A DNA stretch of 64,000 nt. Source: Pseudopedobacter sp043763845 (GTDB lineage Bacteria; Bacteroidota; Bacteroidia; Sphingobacteriales; Sphingobacteriaceae). Below the pieces are notes generated by a model. It did no database searches. It was not told where the DNA came from and saw only the letters and a list, made by a program, of their open reading frames with translations. Location: positions 25,017 through 89,016 of the forward strand of contig JAYULE010000185.1 in assembly GCA_043763845.1 (NCBI GenBank). Direction: 5' to 3'. The translations under genes were made by a program, and so were the position numbers. This document shows, in pieces, positions 1-9,068 of this stretch (within the stretch, counting starts at the first letter, position 1; every line of letters starts with the position of its first letter).

Positions 1-122
1 TTTTTAACGTAAGTGGTAATTGCTATAATAGAAAATAAAGCTAAAATTGCATAAATAATTAAAAGCGTAAAACCATAAACAAATATGGTGCTTTCGTAAA
101 ACGATGTAATAATTTCCCACAT
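1..122 (-). CDS. Partial membrane protein, probable family 2 glycosyltransferase N-terminus
   Basis: The first 40 codons of a minus-strand gene run off the left edge. The start is the ATG whose complement lies at 120-122, six bases downstream of the stop of the HEAT-repeat gene, so the two look co-transcribed. The visible peptide begins MWEIITSFYE and then becomes a hydrophobic segment rich in Leu, Ile and Ala, consistent with an N-terminal membrane anchor. In Bacteroidota, BcsA-like family 2 glycosyltransferases with this kind of N-terminus often sit next to HEAT-repeat and receiver genes. That family knowledge is the only basis for the name; no catalytic motif is inside the window. Confidence 0.45.
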   Translation of the reverse strand, partial: MWEIITSFYESTIFVYGFTLLIIYAILALFSIIAITTYVK

Positions 123-128
123 AATGTT

Positions 129-1292
129 TTAAAACTTAATTAAAGGGTTCATACAATGTTTTAAAATAAGTAGGTTTTCTTTGGTAGCGGTTTCTAATAA
201 AAGTTGTATGGTTTCTTGTGCGTGGGCACCACCTTTAATTATTGATCGGGCTGCGTTTTTTCTTAAATCAAAATCGCTGGAGTGTAAAAACTCGTATTTA
301 AGAAAACTAATTGATTTTCCACTTCTTATTCTTCCCAATGCTTTTAAAATTTCTATTTGGCAGTTTAGGGTTTGGTTGCTATAAATATTTAAAAGTTTGT
401 CTTCAACTTCATCAACTTTAAGCTTGCCCAAACAATTTATTGCGTTTGCCCTAAGTTCGTGGTCTTTGGTATCTAAAAGTTTTATTACTGCGGGTATTCC
501 ATCAACTTGGTTATAGTAAACAATTAATTTTAAGCAAAACGAAACAATACTTTTATTAGACGAATAGGTTACCCAACGGGCAAAATTTGGTATGGCAATG
601 TTTTCGGTGGTGGTAATAATTTTAAAGAGTTGTATTTGATCCCACATTAATAAAGGTTCGGTTACTACATCAAAAAATTTAAAGGGCTCGTTTTTACTTA
701 GTTTAATGTAAGCGTGGCGAGCTTCGGACCGTAATTCGCTGTTTTTACTGTTAGTTAATGGTAAAATATTAACATCGGCAATAGACATATCCATAGCGGT
801 TAATTCTACCAAGGCTACCACTTTTTTATCCCATTTAACAGATTTCATTTTGTTAAACGATTTTTTATCCAATTCTAAATCAATATACAATTGGCGTAAA
901 TAAAATGCCATTGTGCCTTTAAAGCTTTTACGGAAGTTTATATTACGATCTATTAAAGCTTGCTTACCAAATGCCGATTTGAAAGGCGTTTTTAAAAAAT
1001 CACTTAGCGGTATAAGTTGCGGTTGTTCGCCTTCTTCTAAATCTTTATTTAAATCTTCGTTAAAAATAATGTGCTTTAAAATAAGCTCGTCAATTAAGGG
1101 ATTAATTTTTTCTAACTTTTTTTCTAAACGATACCCTTTATACCTTTTTAATAATATTGATGAATAAGTTATTAAAATAGCCAGTATAGAAAAAGCTATA
1201 AAAAAAACAGCAATTTGTATTATTAATGGGGCAAAATAAAACTCTTGTAATAATTGCGATGTGCTTCTTTCTGTTAGGTAACTAAAATCCAT
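129..1292 (-). CDS. Membrane-anchored HEAT-repeat protein
   Basis: A 387-residue protein with one strong transmembrane segment at about residues 23-48, followed by a basic charged stretch and a mainly helical cytoplasmic part. The C-terminal two thirds carry HEAT/armadillo-like helical pairs, for example around residues 260-350 with phrases such as DHELRANAINCLGKL and DFDLRKNAARSI. Such repeats bind proteins and do not catalyse. It lies between a single-domain receiver upstream (9 bases away) and a probable glycosyltransferase downstream (6 bases away), so it may act as a scaffold linking phospho-signalling to polysaccharide synthesis. That role is inferred from gene order. The exact repeat count was not determined. 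Confidence 0.7.
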   Translation of the reverse strand: MDFSYLTERSTSQLLQEFYFAPLIIQIAVFFIAFSILAILITYSSILLKRYKGYRLEKKLEKINPLIDELILKHIIFNEDLNKDLEEGEQPQLIPLSDFLKTPFKSAFGKQALIDRNINFRKSFKGTMAFYLRQLYIDLELDKKSFNKMKSVKWDKKVVALVELTAMDMSIADVNILPLTNSKNSELRSEARHAYIKLSKNEPFKFFDVVTEPLLMWDQIQLFKIITTTENIAIPNFARWVTYSSNKSIVSFCLKLIVYYNQVDGIPAVIKLLDTKDHELRANAINCLGKLKVDEVEDKLLNIYSNQTLNCQIEILKALGRIRSGKSISFLKYEFLHSSDFDLRKNAARSIIKGGAHAQETIQLLLETATKENLLILKHCMNPLIKF

Positions 1293-1301
1293 GATACTAA
1301 A

Positions 1302-1673
1302 TTATTGGCCAATAAGCCTTTTAACTCTTATTAGTAATTCGCCAGCCATTATTGGTTTCTTTAAAAAATCATCGGCACCAAGTTTAAACGCCTCTAAAAT
1401 AGAATCTTCGTTTCCAACGCTTGATACTACAATTACTGGTATTTTAGCAAATGTATTTTGTGTTCTAATTTTACTTAAAATTTCAAAACCGTTGGCATAT
1501 GGCATCATAATATCGGTAATAACCAATTTATAATCAAAATTGCTAGCAATTAATTTTTCCATGGCTTCTTTTCCATTGCTAGCTACATCAACAAAATAAC
1601 CTTCTCTTGTTAATATTTTATCAACAATATTTTGCATCAACAATTCGTCTTCTATATATAGTATTTTGTGCAT
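1302..1673 (-). CDS. Single-domain CheY-like response regulator
   Basis: A 123-residue stand-alone receiver domain. The acidic pocket is at E8-D9-E10, the phospho-acceptor is D54 in VITDIMMP, the switch Ser is in the VVSS stretch at about 84-85, and the conserved Lys is K106 in KKP. There is no output domain, so it must signal by protein contact. It is the first gene of a minus-strand set followed by the HEAT-repeat protein and a probable glycosyltransferase. The cognate histidine kinase is not in the window. The family call is firm; the pathway is inferred. Confidence 0.9.
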   Translation of the reverse strand: MHKILYIEDELLMQNIVDKILTREGYFVDVASNGKEAMEKLIASNFDYKLVITDIMMPYANGFEILSKIRTQNTFAKIPVIVVSSVGNEDSILEAFKLGADDFLKKPIMAGELLIRVKRLIGQ

Positions 1674-2622
1674 AAAGCTTTTTAAGTTTAATAAAATTTA
1701 ACAAAAAGTTAAAAAATCTATTTCATGGATGATTTAATATGTACTTATTTTTTTTAATTATGTTTCAAAATTATTAATATTTAGGGTAAAAAATGCCATT
1801 TGTATATTTAATATCAATAAATACTGCATTATGTAGTAGCTAAAAGGGCGCAAAAGTTAAAAATATGTTAATTTAACATTAAAACAAATAAATAGTGGCA
1901 AAATTTATATCGTTAAATCAAAAAAAATACATTTTTAATTAATTTAATTTCCAAATTTTAGATTAACAAAATTTTTTTATGAGTCAATATCTGTATCCTT
2001 AAGTCAATAGTTTTTACATACCTTAATTTTGAAAATTGTAAGAATGTAATGATAACTAAAATCGAATTTTGTATTCCACACTATAATATCCATAAAATTC
2101 AAAGTATTAAAAAAAAAACGAAACGGTTTTGACATACGATATTCATCAGCTTCAAATTTTTACGCATCTTTAAAACACCAAACATTTATAAATAAATTTG
2201 AATAATAAAACGATATATATATACACTAAGTACCCAAATTAAATATAAAATAAAAATTACTAAATGGTGAAATATTTTTTTATTGATGTTTTTAATATAG
2301 GTTATAATTAAAACCAAAACGTGTGAAAAAATAAAAAATTTTTAACTGTTTTGTTCATAAACTGGGATGCAAAATTTCGAACTTCTTTTATTAAATTAGA
2401 AAAATATTTTGCAGGTATAAAATTTGATAAATGTTATTAATGGGGATTTTAAATTTTATTTTATGACAAATTCTTGTAAATAGTGGAATTTATTTTACAC
2501 AATAGTTTTCTTATAATCAGTATATTAAAAATATTATCAAAACATTTACTTTAACTTTTACCTAATTTCAACATTAACAATTACTAATATATTTAGTTTA
2601 GCCAAATAACGTCTTAAATTTT
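1674..2622. other. 949-bp AT-rich divergent intergenic region
   Basis: This stretch separates the minus-strand receiver operon from the plus-strand metallopeptidase gene and must hold both promoters. It is very AT-rich. I see no coding frame with protein-like composition, no tRNA, and no clear hairpin terminator or repeat family in it. Confidence 0.6.
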
Positions 2623-5451
2623 ATGTATAAAACACTATTAATCAAATTAATACTTACAATTACTTTAACCATAACATTAATACCCAGTAATGCCCAAATA
2701 TTAGATCAAATTCAAAACCCTCCTAGCTTAAAGTTTAACCAAATTAACACCAAAGACTTTCAAATAATTTACCCAATAGGCTTAGAAACCGAAGCACAAA
2801 AAGTTGGAAATACTTTAGATGCTATTTTATTAGAGGTAATTAAAACACTAAACAAACCGCCCCACCCTATTTCAATTATCTTACAAAACCAAGGTGTAAT
2901 TTCAAATGCGTTTGTAAGTATGGCACCAAGGCGTAGCGAGTTTTACACTATCCCCGGTCAAGAATTTGATATGCAAGATTGGGTAAACAGCCTTTGCGTA
3001 CATGAGTTACGTCACGTAGTGCAATTTGATAAAGTTGCCGGTTACCTAGGAAAACCTTTGTTTGAAGAATTAAAATTGGCCCTGTTTGGTATTAACTTAC
3101 CACCTTGGTATTTTGAAGGCGATGCAGTTGGAATAGAGACTGTGTTAACCCCTGCGGGGCGTGGTAGGCAACCCAATTTCGAAATGGTTTTACGTACCAA
3201 TTTACTAAGCAATAAAAACTTTAGTTACAGTAAAAACTATTTGGGTTCGATAAAAAATAACACCCCAGGTTATTACCCTTTAGGCTACTTTATGGTTAGT
3301 AAAATGAGGAGAGATTTTGGTGCCGATATATTGGATAAAACCTTAACTCGAATTGCAAAATTTCCCATACGGCCTTATAGTCTTTCTAACTCTTTTAAAA
3401 AATATTCGGGTTACAACACACGCCAACTTTACCTAAAAACTATGGTTGAAATTGATAGCCTTTGGCAACAGCAAGCGCAGCAAACTAAGGGAGTAAAATA
3501 TGCTCCGTTAAACCCGCAAACGCCCAATAACCCTACCAATTATTTGTTCCCTTTTCTAATGGATGATGGCAACATTATTTGCTTAAAAAACTCGAAAGGT
3601 ATTACGCCAACTATTACGCTGCTATCCCCGCAAGGGAAACAAAAAAAGCTTGTAAGGATTGCTTACCAAACCGAACCTAACCTGCATTATGCAAATGACT
3701 TGTTGGTTTGGGACGAGTACCGCAGCGACGAACGGTTTCACCAACGCAGTTTTAGTGTAATTAATACCTATAACCTAAAAACCAAAATACATAAGCAATT
3801 AACGTTTAAAACTAGGTTGTTTTCTCCTGCCCTATCGGCCGATGCTAAAATAATTATAGCCGTAAAAGTAAGTTTGCAAAATAAATTTGAGCTGGTTGAA
3901 TTGGATGCCACAACTGGTAAACAATTACAAACCTACCCTAATCCCGAAAATTTGGTTTTACAATTCCCTAGGTTTGATGCTGAAGGCAAGCGTATTATAG
4001 TAACCGCACTTAGCCAATCGGGTAAAACCTTATTAATTTATAACCGCATTCAAAAATCATTTGAGCAAATTTTACCATTTTCACGCCAATTAATTAACCG
4101 CCCGTTTTTTTACAAAAACCAAGTAATTTACAAAGCACATTATAACGGTATTGAAAATATGTACAGCATAAATTTGGCTAATAAAAAAATCAGCCAAATT
4201 ACCAATGCTCAATTTGGGGCTTTTAATGCCGATATTAACGGCAATAAATTTTTATTTAACGATTACCAATACAACGGCTACAATATAGCTCAACTTAGTT
4301 TAGATAGCCTTTTCGCTAAAGCGGATACCACTTTTAGCAATAACTTTGTTGAATATTTTAAACCCTTACTTGCACAAGAAAATAGCGGAGATGTACTTAA
4401 AAATATTCCTGATAAAATTTACAAACCAAAACCTTACAGCGAACTTGGGCATCTTTTTTATTTCCACAGCATAAGCCCAATTACCAATAATAACGATTTT
4501 TTTGACACTGGAGTTATTGGCTTAGAAGTACTATCGAACAATAAATTAAGCACTTTAGCTTTTACAGCTGGTTACCAATACCAACAAAATTTGCAACGTA
4601 GCCAATATCATTTCTCGTTGAATTATGCAAAATATTATCCCATTATCTCATTTAATTATCAAAATAGGCCGAAAATGGGGCAAGAAGAAATTCGACAAAA
4701 TAACCAAAAGGTGGTATATCCATTTTATTGGAGAGAAAATTATAGCCAATTAAGCCTAAAATTACCCTACAAAACCAACTGGCTAAACCAAAATTTAACT
4801 ATGGTTTTTAATGCCAGCACAAGCTATACGCAACGCTACAACCCCACAACAAACAATAAAAATTTTATTACCAGCATAAAATTTCCGCTACAATACCAAT
4901 ATGCTTTTAGTTTAAACCAAAGTCAAAGTCAACGCGATTTAGCCCCGCGTTTTGGGCAAAATATAAGTTTTGGTTATAGTCATTTACCATTTAACACCCA
5001 AAAAGGCCAGCTTTCTTTTATACGTAGCCAATTTTACTTTCCAGGATTGTTTGCAAACCACAGCCTACAAGCAAGTTATAATATGCAGAATGCAAACGGT
5101 GTATATAATTTTGATATTGATATACCGCGGGCAAGTGGTACAGCAAATATTGATGCTATTGGCAAAATTAAAAATACCTTGCTGTTAGATTATAGGTTCC
5201 CAATTGCTTACCCCGATTTTGAATTAGGCCCATTAGCTTACATAAAACGTTTTAAAGGCGGCCTTTTTGCCGATTTTGAGAATTTAGGAACTAGCAAAGG
5301 TTTGCGCACTTGCGGGGTTGAACTTAGAGCCGATATGAACTTGTTACGCTACTATTTACCAAATTTTGATTTGGGTGGTAAATTAATTTTTCCGGTAAAC
5401 AATCGTAGCAAAAGCCCCATATTCGAATTTGGGTTTAACTATAATTTATAA
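2623..5451 (+). CDS. Secreted HExxH metallopeptidase with beta-propeller and C-terminal beta-barrel-like domain
   Basis: A 942-residue exported protein. Residues 1-24 form a signal peptide ending in SNA-Q. A gluzincin-like zinc peptidase signature follows: H127-E128-L129-R130-H131, with a downstream Glu in PPWYFEGD (E165) that could be the third zinc ligand, as in peptidase MA-type families. Residues of about 290-580 carry repeated blade-like strands resembling TolB/PD40 propellers. The last 330 residues or so are tyrosine- and asparagine-rich alternating strands ending in FEFGFNYNL, like an outer-membrane barrel or surface-antigen domain. It probably acts at the outer membrane. The substrate is unknown. 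It is a single gene with long untranscribed flanks. Confidence 0.72.
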   Translation: MYKTLLIKLILTITLTITLIPSNAQILDQIQNPPSLKFNQINTKDFQIIYPIGLETEAQKVGNTLDAILLEVIKTLNKPPHPISIILQNQGVISNAFVSMAPRRSEFYTIPGQEFDMQDWVNSLCVHELRHVVQFDKVAGYLGKPLFEELKLALFGINLPPWYFEGDAVGIETVLTPAGRGRQPNFEMVLRTNLLSNKNFSYSKNYLGSIKNNTPGYYPLGYFMVSKMRRDFGADILDKTLTRIAKFPIRPYSLSNSFKKYSGYNTRQLYLKTMVEIDSLWQQQAQQTKGVKYAPLNPQTPNNPTNYLFPFLMDDGNIICLKNSKGITPTITLLSPQGKQKKLVRIAYQTEPNLHYANDLLVWDEYRSDERFHQRSFSVINTYNLKTKIHKQLTFKTRLFSPALSADAKIIIAVKVSLQNKFELVELDATTGKQLQTYPNPENLVLQFPRFDAEGKRIIVTALSQSGKTLLIYNRIQKSFEQILPFSRQLINRPFFYKNQVIYKAHYNGIENMYSINLANKKISQITNAQFGAFNADINGNKFLFNDYQYNGYNIAQLSLDSLFAKADTTFSNNFVEYFKPLLAQENSGDVLKNIPDKIYKPKPYSELGHLFYFHSISPITNNNDFFDTGVIGLEVLSNNKLSTLAFTAGYQYQQNLQRSQYHFSLNYAKYYPIISFNYQNRPKMGQEEIRQNNQKVVYPFYWRENYSQLSLKLPYKTNWLNQNLTMVFNASTSYTQRYNPTTNNKNFITSIKFPLQYQYAFSLNQSQSQRDLAPRFGQNISFGYSHLPFNTQKGQLSFIRSQFYFPGLFANHSLQASYNMQNANGVYNFDIDIPRASGTANIDAIGKIKNTLLLDYRFPIAYPDFELGPLAYIKRFKGGLFADFENLGTSKGLRTCGVELRADMNLLRYYLPNFDLGGKLIFPVNNRSKSPIFEFGFNYNL

Positions 5452-5906
5452 AATCTTAAATTCAACAAATAATTACAACACGGCATAAGGCAAACATAGA
5501 AAACCGGCGGGCGGCTTAATACAAATTAGCGCCTTCAATTGTGTTTATGGTAAAGAATCAGTGCTAAGGGGTATAAATAAAGAAGTTTTAAATTTACTAT
5601 TTAGTTGATATGAGACCGCTGGTTTATGTCGATAATTTTGGCGTAATGGACATTTATAGTGTTTTATGGGAGACCTTAGTTCCATGTAAATAAAAATGGT
5701 AGTCTATTTTTTGCAGAATTTTGTAGAGTTAAATATACTATAGACTTTTTATATTTTCCAATGTTAAACCGTCTCATTCGCTTACAAAATATTATACTAT
5801 ATTATATTAATATTGCATATCAAACACATTATACAAAACATCGAATATTATATGTGTTTAAACATCTATTGCTCAGCTTAACTATTTCTTAACATAATTG
5901 TAACTG
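5452..5906. other. Intergenic region upstream of the accessory island
   Basis: About 455 bases lie between the metallopeptidase gene and the first island promoter. A 27-codon frame at 5610-5693 is the only reading frame that looks at all coding, and I do not support it as a gene. The sequence shortly before 5907 shares short words with the region upstream of 11540, such as a run reading AAACATCTATT. Confidence 0.5.
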
Positions 5907-5991
5907 TTTGTTTACGAATATCTTAAATACTAAAATTTGCAATTTTTTTTCTTAAAACGCTTGCATTTTTGTTTTACAACAATTACATTTA
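5907..5991 (+). promoter_or_regulatory. Island promoter A with upstream dyad
   Basis: A near-dyad TTTGT-TT-ACGAA starts at 5907. TTG lies at 5961-5963, and TACATTTA at 5984-5991 after a 20-base spacer. The layout matches the Bacteroidota promoter (TTG about 20 bases before TAnnTTTG). The same three blocks with near-identical spacing recur at 8034 and 11355. It lies about 70 bases before the start of the TIGR02594 gene. Confidence 0.6.
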
Positions 5992-6059
5992 GCCATTAAA
6001 ACATTTAATTATAAATTAAGTAAAATAATAAAATTAGTTTTTACCCTAAAAAATAAATT

Positions 6060-6614
6060 ATGTCAATTACAATTCCCACCCAATACCAGTGGCTAAACCA
6101 AGAAGGTGGCCCTAAAATGCTTGTTGAAGCACTAAAATTGTATGGTACGCTTGAAGTGACGGGCCATGGTAATAACTCTACCATTATGCAATGGGCAAAA
6201 GAAGTAGGCGGCAAAGTTGCCGATGTTTACAAAGCCGATAAAATACCTTGGTGTGGCTTATTTATGGCTGTAATAGCCAAACGTAGTGGTAAAATAGTAC
6301 CTAAAGACCCACTTTGGGCATTAAACTGGGGCACATTTGGTACCGCTACTAATACCGCAATGCTTGGCGATACCCTTGTTTTTGTTCGTCGTACTCTTGA
6401 AGGTGCAAAAGCTGGCCACGTTGCCGTATATATAGGCGAAGATGAAACTGCCTACCACGTTATAGGCGGCAACCAAGACGATAAAGTTAGCTTTACCCGT
6501 ATGGCTAAAACCAGGCTTTATGCTATACGTAGGCCACAATACAATGTACAACCAGCTAATGTGCGGGTAATAAAATTGTTGCCCAAAGGCGGGTTAAGTA
6601 ATAATGAGGGGTAG
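6060..6614 (+). CDS. TIGR02594-family NlpC/P60-like cysteine peptidase
   Basis: A 184-residue cytoplasmic-type protein without a signal peptide. It matches my memory of the TIGR02594 family, which is phage- and island-associated and related to NlpC/P60 or CHAP cell-wall peptidases. The likely nucleophile is C65 in KIPWCGLF and the likely base is H120 in AGHVAVYIGE, with a polar third residue near GGNQDD (about 138-141). The family is thought to cut peptidoglycan peptides. It is the first gene of the accessory island and is driven by promoter A. Export would need lysis, a holin or a particle, none of which is evident here. A 48-bp palindrome lies just downstream. Confidence 0.72.
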   Translation: MSITIPTQYQWLNQEGGPKMLVEALKLYGTLEVTGHGNNSTIMQWAKEVGGKVADVYKADKIPWCGLFMAVIAKRSGKIVPKDPLWALNWGTFGTATNTAMLGDTLVFVRRTLEGAKAGHVAVYIGEDETAYHVIGGNQDDKVSFTRMAKTRLYAIRRPQYNVQPANVRVIKLLPKGGLSNNEG

Positions 6615-6724
6615 GGATTTACTTGAATTATAAACACAATTAACTTAGTTAGGTGTAAAAGCACTAGTGCATTTGTAAATTTTAGTGTGCCGATTTTAAG
6701 AGCGTTAACGATTGAGGCGGCATA

Positions 6725-6772
6725 CTTTTTATCAATTGCCGTTGGCTTAAGCCAACCGCAATTGATAAAAAG
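6725..6772. repeat. 48-bp near-perfect palindrome
   Basis: The two 24-base halves are complementary except for one C:C pair, with no spacer at the centre (GGCTTAAGCC). Half-sites read CTTTTTATCAATTGC and its complement. It lies between the peptidase gene and the patatin gene. As RNA it would form a long hairpin; as DNA it could extrude a cruciform. There is no U-tract, so a simple terminator is not certain. Confidence 0.85.
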
Positions 6773-6832
6773 ATATAGCCGAAAGCGTGTTTAAACGCCC
6801 AAATTATAAAAAATATTAATTCTCGAAACAAA

Positions 6833-7849
6833 ATGAAAAAAATAATTTCTATTGATGGTGGTGGTATACGAGGCATTATACCAGGCCAAGTGTTAGTGGC
6901 ATTAGAAAAAAAACTACAAATAAAAACAGGAAACACCGATGCTCGTATAGCGCATTATTTCGATTTTTTTGCAGGAACCAGTACTGGGGGTATTTTAACC
7001 TGCCTGCTACTTTGTCCCGATGAAACAAACCCTTTAATGCCAAAATTTACGGCTAAGCAAGCGGTAGATTTATATATGAATAATGGAAATAAAATTTTTG
7101 ATGCCTCGAGTTGGCAAAAATTTACACAAGGTTTATTTGATGAAAAATACCCTAGTGCCCCTATTGAAAAAACTTTATTAAAATACTTTGGTAATACAAG
7201 GCTAAGTAGCCTCCTTAAGCCATGCCTAATAACTGCTTATGATATTATGGAGCGCAAAACTCATTTTTTTGCCCAGCATGATTATAATAGAAAAGGCGAC
7301 GGTGGCGATTTTTTAATAAGAGATGTATGTAGGGCAACATCGGCTGCGCCCACTTATTTTGAAACTGCGTTAATAAAATCTATTAGTGGGGTTTCTTACC
7401 CTTTAATAGATGGTGGCATTTTTGCCAACGACCCAGCATTGTGCGCCTACTCCGAAGTGCGTAACGCCAAAGGTTTACCTACTGCAAAAGATATGTTTAT
7501 TCTTTCGCTTGGTACTGGAAGCGAAAGTAAATCCTACAATTATAATAAAGCAAAAGATTGGGGTGCAGTAGGCTGGATAAAACCTGTAATTGATATTATG
7601 ATGTCGGCATCGGCCGAAACCACCCATTACCATTTGCTAAAAATGTTTGCAGCAAATGGCAATCAAAATAACTATATGCGCATACAACCTAAAAGTTTAA
7701 GCAATGCAAAACCAGATATGGACGATGCCAGCCTAAACAACTTAATGGCTTTAAAAGAAGTAGGCATTAAAACAGCTGAAAATTGTAACAGCGATTTAGA
7801 TATTATTGTGGATATATTAATGGAAGGCGAGGATAAGGTTGAATATTAA
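6833..7849 (+). CDS. Patatin-like phospholipase
   Basis: A 338-residue patatin-fold lipid acyl hydrolase. The oxyanion loop is G9-G10-G11-I12-R13-G14, the serine nucleophile is S50 in FAGTSTGG, and the dyad aspartate is D193 in LIDGGIFAND. All catalytic elements are intact. There is no signal peptide or membrane segment, so it is a cytosolic enzyme or a cargo protein. Family members cut membrane phospholipids; bacterial ones serve as toxins or as antiphage effectors such as CapV. No nucleotide cyclase or other CBASS gene is nearby, so an antiphage role is not supported here. It lies in an island with a cell-wall peptidase and tail-fibre-like genes, which would fit a lytic or effector role (inference). 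Confidence 0.88.
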   Translation: MKKIISIDGGGIRGIIPGQVLVALEKKLQIKTGNTDARIAHYFDFFAGTSTGGILTCLLLCPDETNPLMPKFTAKQAVDLYMNNGNKIFDASSWQKFTQGLFDEKYPSAPIEKTLLKYFGNTRLSSLLKPCLITAYDIMERKTHFFAQHDYNRKGDGGDFLIRDVCRATSAAPTYFETALIKSISGVSYPLIDGGIFANDPALCAYSEVRNAKGLPTAKDMFILSLGTGSESKSYNYNKAKDWGAVGWIKPVIDIMMSASAETTHYHLLKMFAANGNQNNYMRIQPKSLSNAKPDMDDASLNNLMALKEVGIKTAENCNSDLDIIVDILMEGEDKVEY

Positions 7850-8033
7850 TTGAACAACGGGCTTTTGGACAACCAGCTTCCATACTTTCGTTTTCCGCCT
7901 CGGGCAGCCAGCCTCGGGATTTCTTAACAAGGCAAAAAAGCTTAAACCCAACACCAATTTTGCCCTGTTTTCGCTACCCCTTGTCCATCTCTCCGTTGGG
8001 GGTTGGTAGGCCAACTTAACATAAACGTAACTA
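7850..8033. other. Non-coding gap after the patatin gene
   Basis: This sequence is relatively GC-rich for the window and has a short duplicated phrase containing CCTCGGG (near 7902-7918). No gene is seen. It leads into promoter B. Confidence 0.45.
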
Positions 8034-8119
8034 TTTGTTTACAAATAAATTACACTTTTAAACACCTAATATTTTTATTTAAAAAAGCTTGCAATTACCA
8101 AAACCAAAATTTACATTTA
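8034..8119 (+). promoter_or_regulatory. Island promoter B with upstream dyad
   Basis: The dyad TTTGT-TT-ACAAA starts at 8034. TTG is at 8089-8091, and TACATTTA at 8112-8119 after a 20-base spacer. The block distances equal those in promoters A and C to within one base. It lies about 60 bases before the 276-aa gene. Confidence 0.65.
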
Positions 8120-8180
8120 TCCATAAATATAGCCTATAACTCATCTTATTTTTAATTAAAATTCCTTAAATACCAAACCT

Positions 8181-9011
8181 ATGCCACACACCCAATGCCT
8201 AGTTACCCCTGCTTTTTCTATTGTAGGCACACAACAAATAATAAACCAACCAGCCAGTTTTTCTTTTGAGTTCGACAGTGTTGAAGACCAAGCCTTAATA
8301 TTGGCCTACCAATGGTATGTAAATGGTAATTTAGTAATCAATAAAAATCAACCCACATTTACCGAGCAAATGCAATTAGGTACTTATACTATTGGTGGCA
8401 GATTATTAACAGCGGAAGGCTGGAGCGGTATAAAAACAATATTTTTTGAAAAATTAGAACAGAATATTACACCCATTGGTAATTTTACTTTTATGGCAGT
8501 TTATTTTAAATGGCTTGAAGGTGCAGGTACAGATTTAGATATTAAAGTGGGTTTTGAAAATACGGGTACAATTTACGATAAAAAATATGCTGGTTATAAT
8601 CAGATTGCTAATATGCAAAATGGATACACATTGCCCGCAAATATCACTCCACAAACTGATGCTTATTTATGGTGGGGATCAGATAGTACAGGTACTGCTG
8701 GTACAGAATCTGTATTAATTGGTGTCCAAAAATTTATTGCCGATAATCCTTTATCCCTAAATATAGTTGAAATTGCATTGTATGCTACTTGGTTCGGTGC
8801 ACCAAATTCGGGCATATTTACAGTGGAGTTAAAGACTTATTTAAATGGTACTATGGCCAAAAATGGTACTGTTTTTGAAAACACTGGCGGTACAGCCCCG
8901 TTTACTAATTCTAAAACAATTACTACTTTAAACAATAAGCCTAATTACTATAAAATAGGCATCATAAAATATAACAAAACAAGCAATTTGGCACAATTAC
9001 AAACTTTATAA
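8181..9011 (+). CDS. Unknown beta-rich protein, Ig-like N-terminal part
   Basis: I do not recognise a family for the full 276-residue protein. The first 90 residues or so resemble an Ig/PKD-like fold (phrase AYQWYVNGN). The rest has a GAGTDLDIKVGFENTG stretch and aromatic-rich strands such as YLWWGSDSTG, recalling small jelly-roll or lectin-like domains, though I could not assign one. No signal peptide is present; the start MPHTQC is similar in style to the starts of the two giant proteins of the island. It has its own copy of the island promoter. A structural or adhesive role is inference only. Confidence 0.55.
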   Translation: MPHTQCLVTPAFSIVGTQQIINQPASFSFEFDSVEDQALILAYQWYVNGNLVINKNQPTFTEQMQLGTYTIGGRLLTAEGWSGIKTIFFEKLEQNITPIGNFTFMAVYFKWLEGAGTDLDIKVGFENTGTIYDKKYAGYNQIANMQNGYTLPANITPQTDAYLWWGSDSTGTAGTESVLIGVQKFIADNPLSLNIVEIALYATWFGAPNSGIFTVELKTYLNGTMAKNGTVFENTGGTAPFTNSKTITTLNNKPNYYKIGIIKYNKTSNLAQLQTL

Positions 9012-9068
9012 AAATAATTTTCTAAAACATAAACAATACACTTATTTAATCCCATAACCAATAAACTT

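Noticed and set aside
5610..5693. 27-codon frame starting MRPLVYVDNFG
   Set aside because: Too short, with no neighbour or motif supporting it; it could be a relic but cannot be shown.
6833..7849. CBASS effector CapV
   Set aside because: The patatin core is intact but no cyclase, Cap2/Cap3 or other antiphage gene lies nearby.
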